Assembly (NCBI GenBank): GCA_900316585.1
Contig: ONDM01000003.1
Coordinates: 124,001 to 188,000 of the forward strand
DNA length: 64,000 nucleotides
Direction of reading: 5' to 3'
Source of the DNA: an uncultured Prevotellaceae bacterium
Lineage (GTDB): Bacteria; Bacteroidota; Bacteroidia; Bacteroidales; Bacteroidaceae
Below the pieces are notes generated by a model, which did no database searches, was not told where the DNA came from, and saw nothing but the letters and a program-made list of their open reading frames with translations. This document shows positions 8,627 through 16,482 of the stretch, piece by piece. The position numbers and the translations under genes were made by a program. Each line of letters starts with the position of its first letter. Within the stretch, counting starts at the first letter, position 1.

Positions 8627-9780
8627 TTAATTTATAGTAAAGGTTTTCTTTGCTGTGGTGTACCCGATTCGTTTGGCATTGACTACAAGTTGCTTCCCTG
8701 GTTGTAGTTGAAGGATTTCGCCATCTTGATAAATGTTCCATGGGGTGTCAAGCATTGTTTCATTGCCATTCGGCACTCCATATGTCCACATCATGTCAAA
8801 AGAATACTGAGGAGCTATCTGTTTTTTCAGCTCCTCCCCGCCATTTAGTATCTTGTAACCGATTGAGGCTCCATCTGTCTCACAGTTAAGTTGATAACCA
8901 TTATCTTTCTTGATAAGTGTAGGAATAGCTGTAGCAGGAGGTGTCTTATTCCCGTTCCACCATTTCATAAGCATTTCTTTTTCATCTACTGCTCCCATGT
9001 CACCTACTTCTTAGTCCATGTCTGGAATGCACCACGCAATTCTGCCAACTTATCAGCATAGGCAGGATCTTCCGCCAAATTGTGAAGTTCATCAGGATCA
9101 TTGAGTACATCGTATAACTCTTCCTGAGATTTGGTTGGTACAAACCATTCCTCTTGATATTTGTTCAATTTGCCTTGATTGTGAAGGTCAAGAATTTCTT
9201 GCATGTATCCCATCGTTCGCTGATATTTCAAGTCCATATACTTAGGACGGTCAGTCATGTAATTGTAAAGATAGCGGAATTGCTTGTCTCGTACACTGCG
9301 TACCCGGTCATATATTTCATCCATGCGATCCCGACCAGCGAAGACATATTTCCGTGGTGTCTTAGAAGCCTGACTTCCGAGGAATGCCTGTCCTTGTAGA
9401 TGCTTTGGAATATCTATGCCTGCCAATGACAGGATAGTAAGTGCTAAATCTATGGAACTGGTTAATAATTCGTTTATCTCTCCTGCATGTGCTCCTTTCG
9501 GGAACTTCACAATAAATGGAATGTGTGTGCCCCGTTCTAGAATTTCACGTTTGGTCCATGGCAGGTTCCCACCATGGTCACTGAAAAAGAAAATGTAAGA
9601 ATTGTCATACAGGCTGTCTGCTTTAAGGCGTTCTATCAATTCTCCTACACAATGGTCCATGAGTTGGACGTTGCTGAGCATACGGGCCATGGCCTCTCGC
9701 CCCATTCCTGTATCAGGTAAATAAGGTGGAAGAGTTACTTTTTCGGGACTGACAATTAACTCAGGATATTTCTCAAAAGT
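8627..9780 (-). pseudogene. Sulfatase remnant, 5'-truncated and frameshifted
   Basis: Reading down the minus strand from 9780, the frame gives the C-terminal half of an arylsulfatase: PPYLPDT, LMDHCVGELIERL, FFFSDHGGNLPW (late metal-site region), PDELHNLAEDP and TWTKK, then a stop at 9004-9006. The protein resumes in a different frame with GDMGAVDEKEML and runs to 8627; one missing base near 9007 would restore the common sulfatase stretch around GDMG. A stop lies immediately upstream at 9781-9783 and nothing resembling the N-terminal half, including the Cys-x-Pro-Ser-Arg formylglycine motif, is present. The first roughly 250 residues are therefore deleted and the product cannot be an active sulfatase. 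Confidence 0.85.
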
Positions 9781-9832
9781 TTAGATGTTACCATGGTTTG
9801 TCAAAATTTTCTGTAAATCCAAAATTATTTAA

Positions 9833-9840
9833 CAAATATA
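9833..9840 (-). promoter_or_regulatory. Possible surviving promoter of the sulfatase remnant
   Basis: CAAATATA on the plus strand reads TATATTTG on the minus strand, a -7 box pointing into the truncated sulfatase about 45 bases away. Flanking DNA is very AT-rich, so a chance match is possible. Confidence 0.4.
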
Positions 9841-9943
9841 TATAAACTTATTATTTTTTACTATTTTTACTCCAAAAAGTGAAATGTTATTATAATAGTA
9901 TATTTAGAAGAATGTACCTTATTATTAAAAAATATACAAAAGG

Positions 9944-10696
9944 ATGAAAACTGTATTAATTACTGGAGCTTCAAGTGGTATAGGCTTAAGTTGTGCACGC
10001 AAGTTTGCAGAGAATGGTGATCGGCTGATACTGACAGCAAGGAACAGCCAGAAACTGACTCAGATAGAAGAGGAACTGAAAGCAAAGGGCGTTGATGTAC
10101 TTACGTTGGTTTTTGATGTGAGAGACAGGGAAGCTGCCACTCTAGCAATAGAGAACCTTCCTAAAGAATGGAGTGAAATAGATGTATTGGTTAATAATGC
10201 CGGGCTTGCATTAGGTCTTGAGCCAGAGTATGAAGGCTGTCTTGACGATTGGGAAACCATGATAGATACGAACATCAAGGGCCTGCTTACCATGACACGT
10301 CTCATTGTTCCGGGTATGGTGGAGCGTGACTGTGGTCACATTATTAATATTGGTTCTGTGGCAGGAGATGCTGCATATGCAGGTGGCAATGTCTATTGTG
10401 CTACGAAAGCTGCGGTGAAAGCTCTTTCTGATGGATTACGTATCGATGTGGCAAACACATCCATTAGAGTGACCAACTTGAAGCCTGGACTGGTGGAGAC
10501 AAATTTCAGTAATATTCGCTTCCATGGAGATACTAGTCGTGCTGCAAATGTTTATAAAGGTATTACCCCTCTGACGGGTGATGATATTGCCGATGTGGCG
10601 TTATTCGCTTCAAACGCTCCTGCTCATGTTCAGATAGCAGAGGTACTGATTCTGGCTACTCATCAGGCTAGTGGAAGTGTGATAGTTCGTAAGTGA
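9944..10696 (+). CDS. SDR oxidoreductase, YdfG-like
   Basis: 250 residues. TGASSGIG at residues 7-14, NNAG near 83, catalytic Ser in GSVAGDAAY and Tyr-Lys in YCATKAAV. The C-terminal LKPGLVETNFS and GDDIADVALFAS match the YdfG group (3-hydroxy acid / serine / malonic semialdehyde dehydrogenases, NADP-dependent). Substrate assignment rests on group resemblance only. The DUF362 gene follows after 33 bases, probably co-transcribed. The upstream 160 bases are very AT-rich and lack a perfect TAnnTTTG box; TATATTTA near 9900 is the nearest match. Confidence 0.8.
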   Translation: MKTVLITGASSGIGLSCARKFAENGDRLILTARNSQKLTQIEEELKAKGVDVLTLVFDVRDREAATLAIENLPKEWSEIDVLVNNAGLALGLEPEYEGCLDDWETMIDTNIKGLLTMTRLIVPGMVERDCGHIINIGSVAGDAAYAGGNVYCATKAAVKALSDGLRIDVANTSIRVTNLKPGLVETNFSNIRFHGDTSRAANVYKGITPLTGDDIADVALFASNAPAHVQIAEVLILATHQASGSVIVRK

Positions 10697-10729
10697 TTAA
10701 GATTATTAATTTCATTATAATTTACTGCT

Positions 10730-11752
10730 ATGTGTAATCATTGTAATTGTGAAAAACCGATGCTAGGCACAGGTGGCATGGATTATGTGCCTTATGAACA
10801 GCGTATAGGTAATGAGTCTATAGTATATTTCACCCGACAACTCTCTGCACAGGGATTGATCAAGGCCTATGAGCAAGTTTGTTTCCAGATTAATGGTCAT
10901 GTAGGTGTGAAACTGCATACTGGTGAACAACATGGCCCAAACATAATTCCGCGAGAGTGGGTGAAGGCGTTGATGGAAAAAGACTTACGTGGAGCCAACA
11001 TTATTGAAACAAACACTTATTATGAGGGTGACCGTTCTACTACGGAATTGCACCGCAAGACTATAGAAGTGAATGGTTGGACATTCTGCCCCGTGGACAT
11101 TATGGACGAGCATGGTACCACAACACTTCCGGTCGTTGGAGGTAAATGGTTTAGGAAAATGTCTGTGGGTGGTCATCTCACCAACTATGATTCACTTGTG
11201 GCTTTGACGCATTTCAAGGGGCATACCTGTGGAGGATTCGGAGGAAGTAACAAAAATATCGGCATCGGTTGTGCTGATGGACGAATCGGAAAGAGTTGGA
11301 TTCACACTACCCCAATGCAAGATGACCAATGGGATATTGTGGAAGAAGAGTTTATGGAGCGTATGACTGAGTCCACCAAGGCTACAATTGATTACTTTGG
11401 TAAGCATGTAACCTATGTGAATGTGATGCGCAACATGTCTGTTTCCTGCGACTGTGAGGGCCTGGAGGCAGAACCAGTCGTTACCCCTAATGTAGGAATT
11501 CTATCTTCTACCGATATTTTGGCTATTGATCAGGCATGCGTGGATATAATCTATGCCATGACTCCAGAAGACCAGCATGCTATGGTTGAACGTATAGAGA
11601 CTCGTCACGGACATCGTCAGCTTTCTTATATGAAGGAATTAGGCATGGGCAATAACCGCTATATCTTGATTGACTTGGATAATGGTGGCAAGCGTATAAC
11701 AGCTGCAGATGCTGTGCTTGGAGTGAAACCATTTATACAGGGAGAAGAATAA
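10730..11752 (+). CDS. DUF362 domain protein
   Basis: 340 residues. The DUF362 core is clear: HVGVKLHTGEQ near the start, VALTHFKGHTCGGFGGSNKNIGIGCADGRIGK in the middle with conserved Gly, Lys and Cys residues, and LSSTDILAIDQACVDIIY near the end. Many DUF362 proteins have a C-terminal 4Fe-4S ferredoxin domain; this one does not. It has cysteines at the very N-terminus (CNHCNCEKP, Cys2, Cys5, Cys7) and a second pair in SCDCEG, which could bind metal. Function is unknown; a role in electron transfer or cofactor handling is speculative. No signal peptide is apparent. Confidence 0.8.
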   Translation: MCNHCNCEKPMLGTGGMDYVPYEQRIGNESIVYFTRQLSAQGLIKAYEQVCFQINGHVGVKLHTGEQHGPNIIPREWVKALMEKDLRGANIIETNTYYEGDRSTTELHRKTIEVNGWTFCPVDIMDEHGTTTLPVVGGKWFRKMSVGGHLTNYDSLVALTHFKGHTCGGFGGSNKNIGIGCADGRIGKSWIHTTPMQDDQWDIVEEEFMERMTESTKATIDYFGKHVTYVNVMRNMSVSCDCEGLEAEPVVTPNVGILSSTDILAIDQACVDIIYAMTPEDQHAMVERIETRHGHRQLSYMKELGMGNNRYILIDLDNGGKRITAADAVLGVKPFIQGEE

Positions 11753-11778
11753 TTCTCCTTTATAATGAAATGACAGTT

Positions 11779-11927
11779 TATATTTGCTGCTGCTTATCCT
11801 TATGTGTCGTGATTATGGTGTAATCAAGTAGATTTATAGATAAGAGAATTGTTATCTTGCTCTATAAGTTTAGGGGCATCGTCCTATATCGAAAAGGGCT
11901 GAAGTTTATATAAGCTTCAGCCCTTTG
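11779..11927 (+). ncRNA. Candidate small RNA between the DUF362 and GH3 genes
   Basis: TATATTTG at 11779-11786 is a good -7 box with no gene behind it. A terminator hairpin follows at 11894-11927. The implied transcript is about 135-140 bases (roughly 11793-11930) and has no convincing reading frame. It contains a small internal inverted repeat (GATAA...TTATC near 11840). A -33 TTTG is not visible, which weakens the call. Alternatively the segment is just the 3' flank of the DUF362 gene plus a shared terminator. Confidence 0.35.
11894..11927. terminator. Bidirectional terminator
   Basis: 12-bp perfect stem (11894-11905 with 11916-11927) starting with AAA and ending with TTT, loop of 10, between the convergent DUF362 and GH3 genes. 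Confidence 0.85.
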
Positions 11928-11971
11928 TCCTATAACGCAGTTTCTGCCTTATTTATAATATGTTGCTCAGA

Positions 11972-14281
11972 TTATTTAGCAGCTACACGCTGAAGCACTT
12001 TATGAGCTTTCTCTGTCTTAGCTGCAACCTCAGCAGTGCTGGTAGCACGGATGTCACGGCTTGATGCACCTACCTTGAAGGTATATGTACCAGGGTCAAC
12101 TTCCCAAGAAGATGTTTCCTCATTATATGAAGCCAAATCAGCAGCATTAACAGTCAAGGTAATCTTTGCAGACTGTCCAGGTTCTATAACTGGAGTCTTG
12201 GCAAATGCCTTTAGTTCCTGAACTGGCTTGTTCAAAGCACCCTTAGGAGCACTGACATACAGCTCAACGATTTCCTTGCCTGCTATCTTACCTGAGTTGG
12301 TGACAGTTACGTCTACTGTGTAAACGTCTCCATTAGCTTTCACATCATCAGCAGCGTAAGTAAATGAAGTATAGCTCAGACCATAACCGAATGGGTAGGA
12401 AACTGCCATATTCTGCTGGTCGAACCAACGGTAACCTACATAGATACCTTCCTCATAGTTTGTATAGTCTACATCCTTTACCTCAGTTGCAGGCTCTGGA
12501 ATAGAACCAGCCTGGATGATACCCTTGTTTATAGGGAAGTTTGCAGAAGATTTGTGATCGGTGTATTTTACTGGCCAGGTCATAGGTAGCTTACCGCTAG
12601 GATTAGCTTTACCTGTGAGTACATCAGCTACAGAATTACCACCTTCCTGTCCACCTTGCCAAGCGCAAAGAATAGCATCAGGGATATTCTTCCATGAAGA
12701 AGTCTCAATAACACCACCAATACAAAGAACAACGATAGCCTTCTTGCCAACTGCATGATAAGCAGCAGTTACTTTCTTAACCATGCTCTGTTCTGCATCG
12801 CTTAGGTTGAAGTTCTCGATGGTACGGTCAGAACCCTCACCACTAGTACGGCCAATAGTGATGATAGCTACGTCATTAGCCTTGGCAGCCGCAGCTAAGT
12901 CTGTTCTTGCCACGTTCATCTCACCAGGAATCTCATTGAACATCCAAGCATTTTCCTTTGGACGGATGCTATCGATGCGATGGTTCTCTTCAGCGATCCA
13001 CTTCTCATAATCTTTAACAACATTCTCATCAGGAGTCATGCCTGCATTCTTCAAACCATCCATAAGGTTTATAGTGTAAGCACGGTTTACATCACCAGAA
13101 CCAGTACCACCTGCTATCCAGTTGTAAGAAGTAACGCCATAAACAGCTACATTCTTAACATCTTTCAATGGCAGTGTAGCAGCCTTGTTCTCCAGCAGTA
13201 CCATACCTTCTGTAGCACTCTGACGAGTAACTGTTGCATGAGCGGTTAAGTCAGGCTTGTTGCTGTACTTGTACCCCTTAAATGATGGGCATTGAACGAC
13301 CATTTCCAGAATGCGTCGAACGGCACGGTCTAGTTCTTCCATAGGAAGAGAACCATCATTGATAGCAGCAATAATCTGATCATACTTCTGTTTGCTACCT
13401 GGCTGTATCATTTCATTTCCAGCGTGGATGTTCTTGGCACCACTATAGCCACCAGTCCAGTCGGTCATAACTACGCCTTTATAACCCCACTCATCACGGA
13501 GTATGGTTGTCAGTAGGTCAACACTTTCACTGGTGTAGACATCATTTACATAGTTGTAAGAGGTCATGACAGTCATTGGGGCAGATTCCTTGACAGCAAT
13601 CTCGAATCCCTTCAGATAGATTTCACGTGCAGCACGTTCACTTACGATTGCATTGTTACGCAAACGGTTTGTCTCTTGATTGTTAAATGCAAAGTGTTTA
13701 ATGGAAGTACCAACGCCATTGCTTTGTACACCCTTTACATAAGCAGCAGCAATCTTACCTGCCACTACTGGATCTTCTGAATAGTATTCGAAGTTACGGC
13801 CATTCAGTGGATTACGGTGAATGTTCAGCGCAGGAGCAAGTAGCACGTCAGCACCATATTCCAGAACTTCGTTACCCATTGCTTCACCAACTTTTTCTAC
13901 TAGCTCTTGATCCCAAGTAGAAGACAACAGAGTGCCGATAGGGAAGTGTGTGCAATAATAAGTAGCATCGTCACCATCACGTTTAGGCTGAATGCGTAAG
14001 CCTGCAGGGCCATCACAAAGTTGAATGGCAGGAATACCCAAACGGTCAATAGCCATAGTAGTACCAGCGGCACCGACAACTCTGGCAACACTTTCACCCC
14101 AGCCATTGTCCTTATCGTCCATCCAGTTATAACCTACACCAACACAAAGGCCAGCTTTCTCTTCCAGAGTCATTGCTGCAATTACCTCGTCGATGTTGTC
14201 CTCACGGAGCTTAAGCCCATCGGACTGACAAGCAGCAAGTAGCATTGCTGCACATCCAAATGTCAGTAGTTCTTTTTTCAT
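11972..14281 (-). CDS. Glycoside hydrolase family 3 beta-glucosidase-like lipoprotein
   Basis: 769 residues. Lipoprotein signal with lipobox LLAAC (Cys18). N-terminal GH3 barrel with DGPAGLRI, RNPLNGRNFEYYSEDP and the nucleophile segment VVMTDW (Asp near 274). The C-terminal GH3 alpha/beta domain has AVYGVTSYNWIAGGTGSGDV and the acid/base-region GRTSGEGSDR. A fibronectin-III-like tail starts near 645 (YPFGYGLSYTSF). It removes non-reducing terminal beta-linked sugars, probably in the periplasm or on the surface; exact linkage is not readable. It is the last gene of a minus-strand operon after the GH10-like and DUF456 genes (50-base gap). Confidence 0.9.
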   Translation of the reverse strand: MKKELLTFGCAAMLLAACQSDGLKLREDNIDEVIAAMTLEEKAGLCVGVGYNWMDDKDNGWGESVARVVGAAGTTMAIDRLGIPAIQLCDGPAGLRIQPKRDGDDATYYCTHFPIGTLLSSTWDQELVEKVGEAMGNEVLEYGADVLLAPALNIHRNPLNGRNFEYYSEDPVVAGKIAAAYVKGVQSNGVGTSIKHFAFNNQETNRLRNNAIVSERAAREIYLKGFEIAVKESAPMTVMTSYNYVNDVYTSESVDLLTTILRDEWGYKGVVMTDWTGGYSGAKNIHAGNEMIQPGSKQKYDQIIAAINDGSLPMEELDRAVRRILEMVVQCPSFKGYKYSNKPDLTAHATVTRQSATEGMVLLENKAATLPLKDVKNVAVYGVTSYNWIAGGTGSGDVNRAYTINLMDGLKNAGMTPDENVVKDYEKWIAEENHRIDSIRPKENAWMFNEIPGEMNVARTDLAAAAKANDVAIITIGRTSGEGSDRTIENFNLSDAEQSMVKKVTAAYHAVGKKAIVVLCIGGVIETSSWKNIPDAILCAWQGGQEGGNSVADVLTGKANPSGKLPMTWPVKYTDHKSSANFPINKGIIQAGSIPEPATEVKDVDYTNYEEGIYVGYRWFDQQNMAVSYPFGYGLSYTSFTYAADDVKANGDVYTVDVTVTNSGKIAGKEIVELYVSAPKGALNKPVQELKAFAKTPVIEPGQSAKITLTVNAADLASYNEETSSWEVDPGTYTFKVGASSRDIRATSTAEVAAKTEKAHKVLQRVAAK

Positions 14282-14331
14282 CAGTTAGATAAATTAGATT
14301 TATAAATATAAATGTTTGTAAATTAAGGATT

Positions 14332-14829
14332 TTAGTGTATAGTGTGATTCCAAACGGCAGCAATGGTATAGTAGGTCATGACCAAACTGGCCACCAACTT
14401 GAATCCAGTGCTTAGTAGAAAGGATATAAATGACATGGCAGCGACTTTGGTTGAGTGCCCCAAACGTGCATCGTGCAAGAACTCACCAATGAAGGCGCCC
14501 ACTAAAGGGCCAGCAACCAAGCCTATTGGCATGAAGAATAATCCTGCAATCATTCCGATGGTGGTTCCCCACATAGCTGGCTTGGAACCGCCTCCAAGCT
14601 TAGTTAGGATAATAGGAGCAATGTAATCTAGAACAGTCACCAATAAGGTAATGCCAAGCATCCACATGAGAAGTTCAAAGTCAATTTGTCCCGGACAAGC
14701 GAAATATACGGTGAGAAGTGATGCAAAACAAAGTGGAGGACCAGGTAGCGCCGGGAGAATGGCTCCAAACACTCCAGTCAGTGCCATAATAATGGCAATC
14801 AAGACAATGATAGTTATTAGAATTCCCAT
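14332..14829 (-). CDS. DUF456 family membrane protein
   Basis: 165 residues, strongly hydrophobic with about four membrane segments. The family pattern is clear: GAILPALPGPPLCFASLL, then DYIAPIILTKLGGGSKPAMWGTTIG, then GPLVGAFIGE. DUF456 proteins are inner membrane proteins of unknown function with Gly-rich GxxxG helices. It starts 3 bases after the stop of the upstream GH10-like gene and precedes the GH3 gene by 50 bases, so all three are co-transcribed. Confidence 0.85.
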   Translation of the reverse strand: MGILITIIVLIAIIMALTGVFGAILPALPGPPLCFASLLTVYFACPGQIDFELLMWMLGITLLVTVLDYIAPIILTKLGGGSKPAMWGTTIGMIAGLFFMPIGLVAGPLVGAFIGEFLHDARLGHSTKVAAMSFISFLLSTGFKLVASLVMTYYTIAAVWNHTIH

Positions 14830-14832
14830 GTA

Positions 14833-16191
14833 TTAATCTTTCAGTTTAACATCCCATCCGGAGACAATATCTCCATACATCCACACACTTAGAACAAAAG
14901 TCTTGCCAGAAATATCGTCCTTGCAATCGTAGTTGCGTGTTACATTTTCCTGACCTGTGAATACATAGTCGTTAATCTGTACAGAATCGGCATTGACAAT
15001 CTGAGCCATTCTATTGCGGATGAGTTTCATGAGGTTCTCATGATCGGTCATGATGTCATTGGATGCACGTTGAGGAACCTCTGTAATAATCTTGCCTCCA
15101 CTATTTTTTTTCACAGCTTTGATACTGTCTGCATAGTTGCGGAACTGCTTGCGTATTTCTGGGTCTTTCATGCTTGCTACAGTGAATATGGAAATAGCTT
15201 GAGCACCATTATTAAAGGCCTCGTTCATGCGCTGAAACATCAGTGGACTATTGGCTGCACTCATTCCACAGCCTAGTGTAGTCATAGGATTCTTATCGCA
15301 TACATCTTCTATCATACAGTCACGAATGAAAGAAACATCTCGTGTGTAAAAACCATCGTATACCATAGGGAAGACAATATCCAGATTCCATTTTCCCCAA
15401 TCTTGACGTACCATTCGGGCAGACATTTTAGGAGTAGGGAAAGGTGATGCAGACATAACTTTTCCGTATGAGTGAACCACTTCAGCAAGTTCATTGGCTA
15501 CTTCAGTCACTTGGTCACAGCGGAACTGTCGCCATTTCAGATCCATAGTAGGATCTTCTTGGTCTCTTGGGTCATAGCCGTATTTTTTCTTGAATAGATC
15601 AATCATGACTGGATGGTAGCCATAATCCCAGTCTGGATATTCACGGTCTTGTACCACGCCATATCTTGGCCACAAAGTAGTAGGGAGTACTACGTCAACG
15701 TAGCGGTGGTAGTCTATAGCAATTCCATTCAGTCCTTCTACTTCACAATAGGCTTTGACCTTGTTTTTCAGGTATTCACGTACTTCAGGGAGAGCGGGAC
15801 ACATAAATTTGTAATAATCCACATATGCTGTTGTGTCGGCGAGGCTATTACCATAACGGTTTACACTGAGCCATTCAGGATGAGCTGCTACAATACTATC
15901 TCTTCTGTGCTCCAGATTCAAAGTCCAAAGCCATGCATATACTTCAATACCATGTTTGTGGGCAATAGGAACAGCCACACGATAATCATCAGGAGTAGGA
16001 GCATTTAGCATGATGCCATCCATACCCATATCCTCCATCACTTGGCAGATAGAGTCGAAATTCATACCTTGTCGGTAATCTAACCACGTCCAGAAAGTGG
16101 GATACTCCTTGGATGTCTTTTTTTGATTTTTGCAACTAAAAGTCATGGAAAGACAGACCAATGCTGCCAGAAGGCAGACGATTTTTTTCAT
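14833..16191 (-). CDS. GH10-like glycosyl hydrolase lipoprotein
   Basis: 452 residues. Lipoprotein signal with lipobox MTFSC (Cys20). The body looks like the TIM-barrel GHL10/DUF4015-type putative hydrolase family: TFWTWLDYRQGMNFDSICQ, then GIEVYAWLWTLN, HPEWLSVNRYG, GLNGIAIDYHRYVD and DIVFPMVYDGFY, each matching strand ends where catalytic acids usually lie. Substrate unknown. It is the first gene of a three-gene minus operon. Its -7 box lies at 16221-16228, divergent from susG, so the two share a 290-base regulatory region. Confidence 0.75.
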   Translation of the reverse strand: MKKIVCLLAALVCLSMTFSCKNQKKTSKEYPTFWTWLDYRQGMNFDSICQVMEDMGMDGIMLNAPTPDDYRVAVPIAHKHGIEVYAWLWTLNLEHRRDSIVAAHPEWLSVNRYGNSLADTTAYVDYYKFMCPALPEVREYLKNKVKAYCEVEGLNGIAIDYHRYVDVVLPTTLWPRYGVVQDREYPDWDYGYHPVMIDLFKKKYGYDPRDQEDPTMDLKWRQFRCDQVTEVANELAEVVHSYGKVMSASPFPTPKMSARMVRQDWGKWNLDIVFPMVYDGFYTRDVSFIRDCMIEDVCDKNPMTTLGCGMSAANSPLMFQRMNEAFNNGAQAISIFTVASMKDPEIRKQFRNYADSIKAVKKNSGGKIITEVPQRASNDIMTDHENLMKLIRNRMAQIVNADSVQINDYVFTGQENVTRNYDCKDDISGKTFVLSVWMYGDIVSGWDVKLKD

Positions 16192-16220
16192 AGCTTGTTT
16201 TTATAAGGTAATATACTTTG

Positions 16221-16228
16221 CAAACATA
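16221..16228 (-). promoter_or_regulatory. -7 box of the GH10-like operon
   Basis: CAAACATA on the plus strand reads TATGTTTG on the minus strand, 29 bases before the ATG at 16191. Confidence 0.55.
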
Positions 16229-16242
16229 CAAAAATTGTATCT

Positions 16243-16268
16243 CTTTTTCAAGATTTTTCTTGAAAAAG
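16243..16268. repeat. Perfect 10-bp inverted repeat
   Basis: CTTTTTCAAG at 16243-16252 and CTTGAAAAAG at 16259-16268, loop of 6. It sits upstream of the GH10-like operon's -7 box and could be an operator or hairpin. Confidence 0.5.
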
Positions 16269-16382
16269 TGCTGATGAAAAGGGCATTAGATGAAAAACTT
16301 TCATTAGTGGATGTTTTTTCTTTTTACATAGAATGACTCTCTTCTATTTTGAAAGTTATTCATCTTCAATTAAAAACCATTG

Positions 16383-16396
16383 TGCAAACGTTTGCA
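16383..16396. promoter_or_regulatory. LacI-family operator upstream of susG
   Basis: TGCAAACGTTTGCA is a perfect 14-bp palindrome with the central CG step and flanking bases typical of LacI-family sites, including maltose/starch regulators of the MalR type in Bacteroidota. It lies 55 bases upstream of the susG -7 box, a position more consistent with activation or looping than with simple blocking. No LacI-type gene lies in the window. Confidence 0.65.
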
Positions 16397-16451
16397 TTTC
16401 ATTTTTAATTAATATTTACACTGTGAAGTGGCTAAATAGTTAAGGTTTAAT

Positions 16452-16459
16452 TATTTTTG
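16452..16459 (+). promoter_or_regulatory. -7 box of susG
   Basis: TATTTTTG, 23 bases before the ATG at 16483. No -33 TTTG at the normal distance, which fits a regulator-dependent promoter. Confidence 0.6.
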
Positions 16460-16482
16460 CAACAGAACTAATAAAAGTGAGT

